This document shows positions 1 through 8,330 of a stretch of 64,000 nt of DNA, piece after piece. The stretch is from Melitaea cinxia (lineage: Eukaryota > Arthropoda > Insecta > Lepidoptera > Nymphalidae): positions 9,484,001 through 9,548,000 of the forward strand of contig NC_059414.1 of the NCBI RefSeq assembly GCF_905220565.1, read 5' to 3'. The notes beneath the pieces are model-generated. The model saw only the letters and a program-made list of their open reading frames with translations. It did not search any database and had not been told where the DNA came from. Made by a program: the position numbers and the translations under genes. Each line of letters begins with the position of its first letter. Positions within the stretch are counted from its first letter, which is position 1.

Positions 1-50
1 CAGTAAAGAATATAACCACCCCCTCTCTTCTCGTGATGATACTCGCTCGA
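1..50 (+). repeat. Fragment of a SINE also present at 4288-4639
   Basis: The first 40 or so bases (a 'taaagaat..a.ccaccccctctctt' pattern) match the stretch near 4325-4355 inside the better preserved SINE, then diverge. This is the edge of a decayed copy. Bases 51-320 show no gene and no repeat that I can name; the short open frame there has no recognisable protein character. Confidence 0.45.
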
Positions 51-324
51 GATAAAATCTTGCTTTGGGACAGAATTTTTTCGAATTCATTTCATTACTG
101 CATTAATCGCCTTTTTCGTATGAACACTACGTGGACGGCAAGATTTTTTTCTGTCACAAACAGAGGTTTCATAGCCAGGTACACAAATATTCGACTAATA
201 CTAAGTGTATGGAGAGTTTTAAAAATTATATTTGGCTCCGTACCTAATAACTGCGTATAACTAAATGCATATGGATGTCGTCTACACGGTAAATATACCA
301 AAGTAACATTTTTTACAATTTTTG

Positions 325-510
325 TCCGTCTGTCTCAATCTCTGAAACGACTGGACCGATTTTGACGGGATGTTCACTGGCAGATAGCTGATGCAGTAAG
401 GAGTAACTTCTTCTTCTATTTTAAAAATTTATTTAATTTATAACTTTACGAACTAAACTAACTTGTTTGTTAAATTCCATGCGGGCGAAGTCGCAGGAAC
501 AGCTCGTGTT
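325..510 (+). repeat. Dispersed unclassified repeat copy
   Basis: The stretch has the layout of a frequent lepidopteran repeat: a 'ccgtctgtct' start, an 'actggaccgatttt' block, then an AT-rich body ending in a 'gcgggcgaagtcgcaggaacagct' type tail. A similar 'ggaccgattt' block recurs at 57.3, 59.2 and 63.2 kb. The class (SINE-like, Helitron-like or LINE tail) cannot be settled from this copy. Confidence 0.4.
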
Positions 511-519
511 AAATATAAT

Positions 520-521
<2 letters not shown>

Positions 522-568
<47 letters not shown>

Positions 569-590
569 TATATATATATACATATATATT
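522..590. repeat. (TA)n microsatellite
   Basis: Nearly uninterrupted TA dinucleotides with a few substitutions. It sits immediately before the truncated left edge of the Ty3/gypsy remnant. Confidence 0.9.
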
Positions 591-767
591 GATTAATGCG
601 TTAATTAATGGAGCTGCAAAGGGCTGAAATTCGTGCTTTGCAAGAATCACAAGAGCAACAATAAAGAGCTCCAAGAAAAAACGCTTTGGGCTGTAAAAGA
701 TGTTAGTGACGCGGTGACTAAGCTTCGAAAAGATGTCGACGTAGTGGAAGAACGAGTTACCGGGTGA

Positions 768-2546
768 TTGGATCTTGAAAATGTGAAAACCGGCCTCACT
801 GAACTACAGAAGAGAGTAGTACGCCTTGAAACCATGGGAATTGCGATGTCTATTGGAAATACCGGAGTGGCACAAGGACCAAAAGTGAAAATGCCTCCAT
901 ACGACGGTACTACTTCGTGGAATGCTTATCGTCGACAATTCCAGGCTGTTGCTACTGCCAACGGATGGACGGAAGAGCAATGCCTGACCGCTCTCACTGT
1001 TGCGCTCAGAGGGCAAGCTTTGTCGGTTCTGGAAGCACTACCACATACAGAAAATAGGTTCCAAGACTTGATGGAGGCACGATACGGGGATCGACATCTG
1101 GAGCACGTGTTCCGTGCCCAACTGCGTGACAGAGTTCAACGCCCAGGAGAAGAACTACAACAATGGGCGTTGGAAATCGAAAAACTCGTCAGGAAGGCAC
1201 ACCCAGGAGCAGACACCAAGATGGTAGACACGAATATTGTTCAAGCATTTGTCGACGGAATCAAAGACCTGGAGTTCAGAGCTGCAGTGAGGCTTCATCA
1301 CCATACATCGTTAAAGGAAGCATTGGCGCATGCTTTGGAGGTCGAGGCTGTTCGCCATGACATACGGCAGACCCATAAGATCTGCGAGGTCTCTGAGGAA
1401 GACAAGGTAGTTAAGGCTCCTACGAGGAAAAGTTCTGGAGTCATGTGCTACAAGTGCGGCGAGAGGGGCCATCTTCAGCTCAACTGTCCGCAAAAGAAGA
1501 CCCAGATAGCAAGGATAAAAAGGATCGAGGAACAAATAGAGGAGCTGAAGAAGCAAAGGGCTTCGCCTCCTGCCCGGGATCAGGAGTATGACTTCAAGAG
1601 GAAACACCGCAGCGGAAAGTTGCATGGGAATGCCGATGCACTCTCACGAAGGCCGTGTTCGGAAGACTGCAAACATTGTGTTAAGCAAGAATCTAATGAA
1701 GTAACATTAAAGCTAACAAGAACAAGTCCTTTGGGTATCTGGGAGAGTGATGCTATGAGGGAAGCTCAAGAAAGAGATGACGACCTTCGGCACATCATCA
1801 CATGGAAGAAACGGGGTGACGTAAAACCAATCTGGAGTGAGGTTGCACCCACTGGCGCTGTCACTAAGGCGTACTGGGCTCAATGGGACAGTCTGATACT
1901 TCAAAACGGAATACTCTACCGGAAATGGGAGAAGACTAACGGCAGAGAGTTCCACCTTCAGATAATTGTCCCAAGAACGAGAGTACCAGATGTTCTCCGT
2001 GAAATACATGATCGCGTATCAGGAGGTCATCTAGGTGTCAAGAAGACGTTAACAAAAGTGCGAGAACGATTCTACTGGTTGCATTGTCGAGATGATGTAC
2101 AGGATTGGTGCCGCAAATGTACTACTTGCGCTGCTGTAAAAGGACCACAGACCAGGAGCCGACGGAATCTGCGGTTGTATAACGTCGGTGCACCGTGGGA
2201 ACGGATTGCAGTTGACGTAGCGGGGCCATTTTTTGTAACGGAATCGGGAAACAAGTATTTTATGGTCGTCATGGACTACTTCACCAAATGGCCCGAAGTG
2301 TTCGCCATACCAAACCAAGAAGCTACAACAGTCGCTTCTAAGTTAGTCGAAGAAGTGATATGTCGCTTTGGCGTGCCTCTAGAAATCCATTCCGATCAGG
2401 GCAGGAACTTCGAATCGCAAGTATTCCAGGAAGTGTGCAGAATTTTGGGCATGCATAAGACGAGGACCACCGCGTACCATCCACAGCTGATGGAATGGTT
2501 GAGAGATTTAACCAGACTCTTGAGAGGCATTTGGCGAAATTGGTAG
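768..2546 (+). pseudogene. Gypsy gag - (PR/RT deleted) - integrase fusion frame
   Basis: One open frame made of remnants. Gag-like sequence fills the first ~220 codons. A CCHC zinc knuckle (C-X2-C-X4-H-X4-C) lies at 1446-1487, followed by a lysine-rich helix. At about 1600-1650 the text becomes the RNase H tail ending in the typical ADALSR motif, so the PR-RT part is deleted. The integrase zinc-binding region (HH then C-X2-C) is at about 2005-2135. The integrase core follows, with two acidic catalytic positions near 2213 and 2395. Just after the YHPQ motif (~2489) the reading frame is lost and the final ~18 codons are out-of-frame noise. The frame has no good ATG start: an in-frame TGA lies directly upstream. 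Confidence 0.85.
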
Positions 2547-3064
2547 ACGATAAACAAAAAGATTGGGATAAGTATATACCACTCTTCCTTCTGTCGTACC
2601 GAACCGCCGAGCATGAGAGCATAAAAGCTACCCCGGCGTATGTCAATTACGGAAGAGAATTACGAATACCAGTAGACCTATTGACTGGAGGGTCACCGGA
2701 GGGACCAAATACCGTACAAGACTATGTCAGCGATTTAAGGAAAAAAATGCGCTATATACACGCCTTGGTTCGGGAAAATGGGTTACAGTCAAGCGAGAAC
2801 ATGAAAACCAGATACGACCGGAGATCGAACACGAGCGGTTTCAAGGAAGGGTCACTGGTGTGGCTGCATAACCCAACCCGCCGGAAAGGGAGATCTCCAA
2901 AGTTGCAGACCAAGTGGGACGGTCCATACGAAGTGGTTATCCGACTGAATGATGTGACTTACAGGATTCAAAAGCAACCAAGAGGGACATTCAAAGTGGT
3001 ACACATAGACCGTCTGGCGCGTTACCATGGCAGTAACAACGATGCTCGGGACGAGCATCTCTAA
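2495..3064 (+). pseudogene. Gypsy integrase C-terminal part, in a shifted frame
   Basis: This frame continues integrase after the break near 2489. It begins at the VERFN block that carries the third catalytic acidic residue. It then runs through the core's C-terminal helices and a GPY/F-type module (about 2890-3040) with the pattern KW-DGPY-V followed by HIDRL. It stops at 3062-3064, a few bases before the polypurine stretch and the LTR. The frame change relative to 768-2489 separates the catalytic residues, so this copy encodes no intact integrase. A chromodomain is not seen. Confidence 0.85.
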
Positions 3065-3075
3065 GAGGGGAGTAG
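3065..3075 (+). other. Polypurine tract of the gypsy element
   Basis: A purine-rich run (gaggggagtag) lies directly between the integrase stop and the TG that opens the LTR. This is the usual position of the plus-strand primer in Ty3/gypsy elements. Confidence 0.6.
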
Positions 3076-3272
3076 TGTTAAGGACACACAAAGAAACTAG
3101 CGCCATCTAGCGGCAACCATTGAAGCCACGCAAAGACAGAGACCGCATGAAACTCTCTACTCAATACTAGATGGCGTTAGAGGAACAACTGTGGAACTAT
3201 ATAGAAGTATAGTCTCGAAAACCGGGTACATGCGCGAACTTTCCAGAATGGCCTGGGCCTCGTCTCGGCCGA

Positions 3273-3280
3273 TATAAATA
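3273..3280 (+). promoter_or_regulatory. TATA box in the LTR
   Basis: A TATAAATA octamer about 30 bp before a cagttcagttt initiator-like stretch in the LTR, followed 180 bp later by the polyadenylation hexamer. Confidence 0.6.
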
Positions 3281-3455
3281 GCCGCAGCGAGGCGAGCGAG
3301 GCAGTTCAGTTTGAGCGATCTTCGAGGCGACTTCAAGAGTGAAAACTAGTGATCAAGAGTGGTACCAGCGAAACCTACGACATTGGCTAAGACATAGGAC
3401 ATTGTTAGTGCTTAGTGTTTGAACCTAGTGCTTTGTGTTGGACCTAGTGCTTGTG

Positions 3456-3461
3456 AATAAA
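3456..3461 (+). terminator. AATAAA polyadenylation signal in the LTR
   Basis: A canonical hexamer in the downstream third of the LTR, consistent with the R region of the retroelement transcript. Confidence 0.55.
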
Positions 3462-4276
3462 GTCTTGAAAAGAGTCAGCAGGTCTTTCTCTCCAAATCCT
3501 TCGAACCCTAACACGTAACAATATTTAACTATTATAATATATATAACTTCATATGTCTATCTTTAATCTATATCTATATCTATATTATATATATAGAAGC
3601 GAAAGGTCACTCACTCATCACGAAATCTCCGAAACTATAACACTTACAAACTTGAAATTTGGCAGGTAGGCTCCTTATAAGACGTAGGCATCCGCTAAGA
3701 ACGGATTTTACGAAACTCGACCCCTAAAGGGGTAAAACGGGGGTTGGAAGTTTGTATGAAAGTCCTATGTTTTAGAAGTAACAGACTTGAAATTTAAAAT
3801 GTATGCTCTATAAATGATGATAAGGTGTTCAAATAATGTATCTTTAGAAATCAAGTCCCTTTTTGGGTTAAAACGGGGGATTGTAGGTTAACTCACTCAT
3901 CACAAAATCTCCGAAACTATAACAGCCACAAACTTGAAGTTTGGCAAGTAGGTTCCTTATAGGGCGTAAACATCTGCTAAGACCGGATTTTACGAAACTC
4001 GACCCCTAAAGGGGTAAAACGGGGTTTGGAAGTTTGTATGAAAGTCCTATGTTTTTGAGTAAGAGACTTGAAATTTAAAATGTATGCTCTTTAGATAGTG
4101 AGAAGGTGTCCAAATAATGTATCTTTAGAAATCAACTCCCTTTCGGGGTTAAAACGGAGGATTGTAGGTTAACTCACTCATCACAAAATCTCCAAAACTA
4201 TAACACCTACAAACTTGAAATTTGGCAGGTAGGCTATAAGACGTAGACATCTGCTAAGAACTAATTTTATGAAATT

Positions 4277-4287
4277 AGACCTCTGAG
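4277..4287. repeat. Left target-site duplication of the SINE
   Basis: agacctctgag occurs here and again, identically, at 4640-4650, bracketing the insertion in the tandem array. Confidence 0.85.
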
Positions 4288-4639
4288 GCTGGCTGTGCTC
4301 AGGCTCTGTGCTGTGTGGCTACGGCACTAAAGAATTTAGCCACCCCCTCTCTTCCCGTGGGTGTCGTAAGAGGCGACTAAGGGATAACAGGGTTCCACAA
4401 CCACCTTGGAAATTAAGAAGCCGACCGATGGCGGGATAACCATCTAACTGCTGGCTTTGAAATACACAGGCCGAAGACGGGCAGCAGCGTCTTCGGTGTG
4501 ACAAAGCCAGTACTGCGGTCACCAACCCGCCTGCCCAGCGTGGTAACTATGGGCAAAACACACGAGTTCACGTTATTTTTGGCGTCAACTTGTGGAGGCC
4601 TATGTCCAGCAGTGGACTGTATAGGCTGTAATGATGATG
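4288..4639 (+). mobile_element. SINE insertion (352 bp) with 11-bp target-site duplication
   Basis: Identical 11-bp direct repeats flank the segment and it ends in a short atgatgatg tail, as expected for target-primed insertion on the plus strand. The 3' part (ggaggcctatgtccagcagtgg then tataggctg) is the tail that many lepidopteran SINEs and their LINE partners share. The body has the 'gtcgtaagaggcgactaaggg' block. Related copies or tails lie at 1-50, 41193-41490, 46771-46816 and 51649-51931. Open frames inside it are incidental. Confidence 0.85.
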
Positions 4640-4650
4640 AGACCTCTGAG
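4640..4650. repeat. Right target-site duplication of the SINE
   Basis: An exact copy of the 11-mer at 4277-4287. The interrupted tandem-repeat text resumes directly after it. Confidence 0.85.
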
Positions 4651-4785
4651 GGGATAAAACGGGGGTTGGAATTTTGTATGAAAGTCCTATGTTTTTGAAG
4701 TAACTTGACTAGTAACTTTGAGACTTGAAATTTAAAATGTATGCTCTATAAATGGTGAGAAGGTTTCCAAATAATGCATTGTAAT

Positions 4786-4789
<4 letters not shown>

Positions 4790-4848
<59 letters not shown>

Positions 4849-4864
4849 TATATAGATATATATA
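4790..4864. repeat. (TA)n microsatellite
   Basis: A long TA run with two 'gata' interruptions at its right end. It separates the 282-bp array from the 220-bp duplication; a shorter TA tract (5067-5082) separates the two 220-bp units. Confidence 0.9.
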
Positions 4865-4865
4865 A

Positions 4866-5275
4866 GAGAAAGGTCACTGACTCACCCATAAAGAGAACTT
4901 AAAAACTGCTGGAGGGTTCATCCATTCAGGATGGACAAAGATGAAATTTGGCAAGGAGGTAGATTATAGTTAATAGACGTTCGCTAAGAACGGATTTTGC
5001 GATATTCCACGGATAAGGGGGTTTAATTGGGGTTGATAGTTTGTATGAAACACATACATTGTAATCTATATATATATATATAAAAGAGAAAGGTCACTGA
5101 CTCACCCATAAAGAGAACTTAAAAACTGCTGGAGGGTTCATCCATTCAGGATGGACAAAGATGAAATTTGGCAAGGAGGTAGATTATAGTTAATAGACGT
5201 TCGCTAAGAACGGATTTTGCGATATTCCACGGCTAAGCGGGTTTAATTGGGGTTGATAGTTTGTATGAAACATAT
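4866..5275 (+). repeat. Two tandem copies of a ~220-bp repeat
   Basis: The block beginning 'gagaaaggtcactgactcaccc' occurs at 4866 and 5086. About 185 bp following each start are nearly identical (one change visible: ggataaggggg against ggctaagcggg). The units share the 'gaaaggtcact.actca' opening and the 'cgctaagaacggatttt' core with the 282-bp monomers, so they are relatives. Bases 5276-5592 after the second copy show no gene or named repeat. Confidence 0.85.
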
Positions 5276-5592
5276 ACAACAGCTATTAGTTCGCCTGACA
5301 GGTTATTTATATTGCAGCCTGAAAATGAAACTATGAATATGTTGTATAGAGAGGTTTTATAAATACAACTATTAAATTATACTAAATTGTGCCTTTTAAA
5401 AAGTTACTCAGTGTGATAAGCATTTCAAGTGACTTAAATAAAAAAATAATTTCTGTTAAACATCTTAATAGTAATGCATATCTTCATAACCACGCGGACG
5501 TTGTCTCGGGCAACAGTTAGTGTATTTTAAAAAAGTGAATAATTTTGCGTGACATTTTGTGTTAAAAATGGAACAATACAGTGTATCTTTTT

Positions 5593-6171
5593 AACCGACT
5601 TCCAAAAAAGGAGAAGGTTCTCAATTCGACTGTAATTTTTTTTTTAATGTATTTTACATCAGAACTTTTGACCGTGTGGACCGATTTCGACAAATTTTTT
5701 TTTAATCGAAAGGTGGTGTGTGTCAATTGGTCCCATTTAAATTTATTTGAGATCTAACAACTACTTTTCGAGTTATATCTAATAATGCGTTTTTACTTGA
5801 CGCTTTTTTCGTCGACCTACGTTGTATTATACCGCAAAACTTTCTACTGGATGTATCGATTTTGATAATTCTTTTTTTGTTGGAAAGGAGATATCCCTAG
5901 TTTAGTACTATGATAAGAAAACCAGGATCTGATTATGGGATCCCAGAAAAATCGAGGGAAACTCTCGAAAATCCGCAATAACTTTTTATTGAGTGTACCG
6001 ATTTTGATAATTTTTAATTTATTCGAAAGCTGTTGTTTATCATGTTGTTTCATATAAATTTTATCGAAATCTGATACCTACTTTTTGAATAATCTTTGAT
6101 AACGCGTAGTTACTTGACTATTTTTTTGTCGATCTACGTTGTATTACTCGTCGATGTAATTGAATTCGGTT
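5593..6171 (+). mobile_element. MITE-like element with short terminal inverted repeats
   Basis: It begins aaccgacttc (5593-5602) and ends gaattcggtt (6162-6171), which matches the reverse complement of the start at 9 of 10 positions. Other copies in the window keep the perfect end gaagtcggtt (42019-42028, 54066-54075). Inside, a block with 'accgattt.ga.aat..tttt....cgaaag' occurs three times (~5680, 5860, 5995), so the body was internally duplicated. There is no transposase frame. Confidence 0.65.
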
Positions 6172-6342
6172 TTTTTTTCGTTTGCGAGCAAACACAATTA
6201 TATTAGTTATATTTACAATTGTGAAAAGACTCAAAATGTGCCTCGAACTGAAATTGTACTTACTATTGCTCAAAAATATAGTACGAAAACTAAATCTTTT
6301 ACGCGATTTTTTTTTTAATCTGAACAATATTTCAATATCTTG

Positions 6343-6395
6343 TGGTTGTGTGGATACAAATTTGATTTTTTAATGGTCGTGTATCCACACAACCA
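6343..6395. repeat. 15-bp perfect inverted repeat (hairpin)
   Basis: tggttgtgtggatac (6343-6357) is exactly complementary to gtatccacacaacca (6381-6395), with a 23-nt AT-rich loop. It could be the tip of a decayed DNA transposon or Helitron, or a hairpin in its own right. Confidence 0.7.
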
Positions 6396-6586
6396 AAAGG
6401 TGTAAAAAGCAATAAATGATTTTGTGTTCCGTGTCTGGTGTTTGGAGCTGGCGCCTACAGTGGTGGTGAATCTGCATGGACGAAATACATTTTCTATACA
6501 AATAAATCAATGGTACCTGAGCTTTAGTTTTTCGTATATTTTTTTTTTTGTGAACCCCCATCAAAAATGTTACGAGCCGCTTCTGT

Positions 6587-6681
6587 TACACACCTACCAT
6601 GTATTTGACACACACACACACACACACTCTTTTGTTTATCATAATTATGGTCGAATTTCGACCATTGGGCGACCACTAGTT
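6587..6681 (+). repeat. Dispersed repeat with embedded (CA)n, second copy at 60297
   Basis: The order 'ac.ctaccatgtatttgacac', (ac)n, 'ttttgtttat', 'aattatggtcgaatt.cgacca..gg.cgaccactagt' is the same here and at 60297-60412. A 17-nt palindrome (tggtcgaatttcgacca, 6648-6664) precedes the 'accactagt' end. The family is not identified. Confidence 0.75.
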
Positions 6682-6801
6682 TTATATAATATCTCACAAA
6701 CCAATATAACAGCTACGAAAAGAACTTTTTGGTTACGACGGCATGTTTTTCTTTTACTTGTCGTTTCATTGTACAATAATTAGCCTATAATTATAACAAA
6801 A

Positions 6802-7138
6802 TTATTCCGGTCTTGGCAAACAAGTAGTAGGATCTGATCCTACGTAGGTATCTATTCCGTATTCGGAATTTGTCCTCGAGCTCGGAGGCTCGAACGATAC
6901 CGGTACACTTCCGCAAGCATCTGCGCCTGGAGTTGCCAAAGCGAATCGCTCGCGAGAAGTGTTGCCAATGACACCATACGGTACCCACGAATGGCTCTCA
7001 CCGCTAAGACCCTCTGCGGTCTCCTCAAGAGAATTCTGTTCTGGGCGGTAAGAGCGTCTGCGAAGACGGGGACACTGTATAGTTTCATAATTCGTACGAC
7101 ACCAGCATAGAATTATTGTTATTATTATACAGGTGCCC
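6802..7138 (-). CDS. Putative terminal exon of an unidentified membrane protein
   Basis: On the minus strand, a pyrimidine-rich acceptor (ctttccag) precedes 7138. An open frame then runs to TAA at 6804-6802, about 111 codons. It opens with a hydrophobic stretch of about 12 residues (GTCIIITIILCW), followed by Cys-Arg and a basic segment (RLRRRS) and a polar tail rich in Ser, Thr, Glu and Pro. That is the layout of a single-pass receptor's membrane span and cytoplasmic tail. Codon choice looks genuinely coding, and local GC exceeds the flanks. No upstream exon was found within 8.3 kb to the right in this orientation before Delta's 3' end, and no family was recognised. It may be the last exon of a gene largely lost or displaced, or a fragment captured by a transposon. 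The frame is open upstream to 7185. Confidence 0.4.
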
Positions 7139-8045
7139 CTGGAAAGACCAGGCTTGCCAGAAAGTTTTGATTCAAGTCGCCCCATCTATGATCGAAAGTC
7201 GCAAAATATTCTTAGAAGTCGCCCAATAAAAGTTTGAATATACACAAGGATCTGTCTGTCAGTTTTTTATGACAGTACCATAACAGACTCGAAATGAAAA
7301 ATTATTTATTTAAAATATTATTAACTTAATTCGCAACAAATCGCCCCATCTGGCAACACTAGGAAAGACTGTCAAGCGGAAGTTCAGAGCTAGAACATCC
7401 CTTGGGGATTCCAAATCATCCCTATGTATATGGTCCGATTTTTTATAGTTTAGGAAATATGATTTTTTTTTTATTTTTTCAATGTTTTTCGACCTTAGCG
7501 CTATTTTTGATCATAATTTCGTAAATAATTGAGATAAATGCCTGATTTTTTTTGTAATTTAGCTAAACCTTGGGTCCTAAGTGATCCACACACAAATAAA
7601 CCCTAAAAGCAAAATCATGTGCTTAAATATAAAAAAAATATTTAATTTTATATGTCAATAATAGTTGATCTTAGCCGGCTAAGCCAATTTTGGTTTCTTT
7701 TGTTAAAAATAATTGTAATAGGCTTTAGTTTAACTTTATTAAGATTTTGAGTTATTAGAAAGGATTTCTGACACTTGCATAAGTTACATTTTAGATTGTA
7801 AAAAATATGTTTGTTAATAGTTTTAAAATAGATAGTAAACAATAAGATAGATTTTTTCTAAGTTTTTTTTTTAATTTATTCAGAAGCGTTTTTTTTATAC
7901 GAGACTTTTCTTCGTAATTTTCACCCAAGCAAAGAGGTTCTCAAGCGCAAAAAAAATTCAATTTAAAAAAATTACTTCTCTTGTCAATGTTATCCTATTT
8001 CACCCCTTTAGGAATAGAATTACCAAAACATATTAATTGGTACCA
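7139..8045. other. AT-rich interval, no gene seen
   Basis: Contains two short 'tcgcccca' containing strings (7175-7185, 7340-7350) and long A/T runs. Short open frames here are low-complexity and not credible. Confidence 0.6.
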
Positions 8046-8052
8046 GTAGGAC

Positions 8053-8105
8053 CCAAGGAGGTTCTTAATTCGACTGTATTTTTTATGTGTTTCCTTTGCA
8101 AGCAA
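8053..8105 (+). repeat. Internally deleted relative of the 5593-6171 MITE
   Basis: It joins the 'ggaggttcttaattcgactgta' block found near the MITE's left end directly to the 'tttgcaagcaaaca' block found just outside its right end, as a deletion derivative would. Confidence 0.45.
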
Positions 8106-8179
8106 ACATTTTCTGGTTCATACTCGCAACTTAATTATTTTATTATAATTATGAGCTTCACTGTTTTGTTGGTAAACAA

Positions 8180-8330
8180 CCTAACCTAACCTAATCGTAA
8201 GCGATTACCGTAGCTTATAGACGCCTGCAACACCAGAGGCATCGCAAGCGCGTTGCCGACCCTATCCCCCAAATTCACAGGAACACAACATTGCTTGTAA
8301 GCGTTATTATTTAGCTACTTTACAACTTTT
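8180..8330 (+). repeat. Dispersed repeat, family also at 10316 and 41537
   Basis: The order 'gtaagcgattaccgtagct', 'gacgcctgcaacaccagaggcat', 'cgcaagcgcgttgccgaccctat', 'acaggaacacaa' is shared with two other copies in the window, all on the plus strand. Three cctaa units stand at its left edge (8180-8194). Confidence 0.75.

Larger units (their letters stand above)
601..3513 (+). mobile_element. Ty3/gypsy LTR retrotransposon remnant, 5'-truncated and internally deleted
   Basis: The element reads gag-like coding, zinc knuckle, end of RNase H, integrase, then one LTR at the right end (3076-3513). No left LTR or primer-binding site is visible: similarity starts abruptly after the TA tract. Protease, reverse transcriptase and most of RNase H are missing. 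Gag runs into the last residues of RNase H near 1575-1600 without a break in the frame. Stops at about 660 and 763 interrupt the gag N-terminal coiled-coil frame, and a frameshift near 2489 breaks integrase. This copy cannot be autonomous. The left limit is approximate. Confidence 0.85.
3076..3513 (+). repeat. 3' LTR of the gypsy element (438 bp)
   Basis: It opens with TGTTA and closes with TAACA, the inverted dinucleotide borders expected of an LTR. Inside are a TATA box (3273-3280), an initiator-like tcagt just downstream (~3305), three imperfect copies of a ctagtgctt motif (3405-3452) and AATAAA at 3456-3461. The outer border could instead be at 3520, because a second 'taaca' follows. With the left LTR missing, neither LTR divergence nor target duplication can be measured. 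Confidence 0.75.
3611..4790 (+). repeat. Tandem array of ~282-bp monomers, third unit split by a SINE
   Basis: Monomers begin with the 'tcactcatcac.aaatctcc' block at 3611, 3893 and 4174, giving periods of 282 and 281 bp. Each monomer holds two half-units with similar 'acccctaaaggggtaaaacggg' and 'tccctttt.gggttaaaacggg' blocks. The third is interrupted at 4288-4639 and resumes at 4651 with the expected 'gggataaaacgggggttgg' block, running to the (TA)n tract. Single substitutions and small indels separate the units. Confidence 0.85.

Noticed and set aside
4498..4698. 66-codon plus-strand frame
   Set aside because: It spans the SINE and its right target duplication.
4866..5275. Possible CRISPR-like direct repeats
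   Set aside because: Only two 220-bp copies separated by TA tracts, in eukaryotic DNA; no short regular repeats with unique spacers.
6424..6783. 119-codon plus-strand frame
   Set aside because: It crosses a repeat with a CA microsatellite; the His-Thr run is the translated (CA)n.
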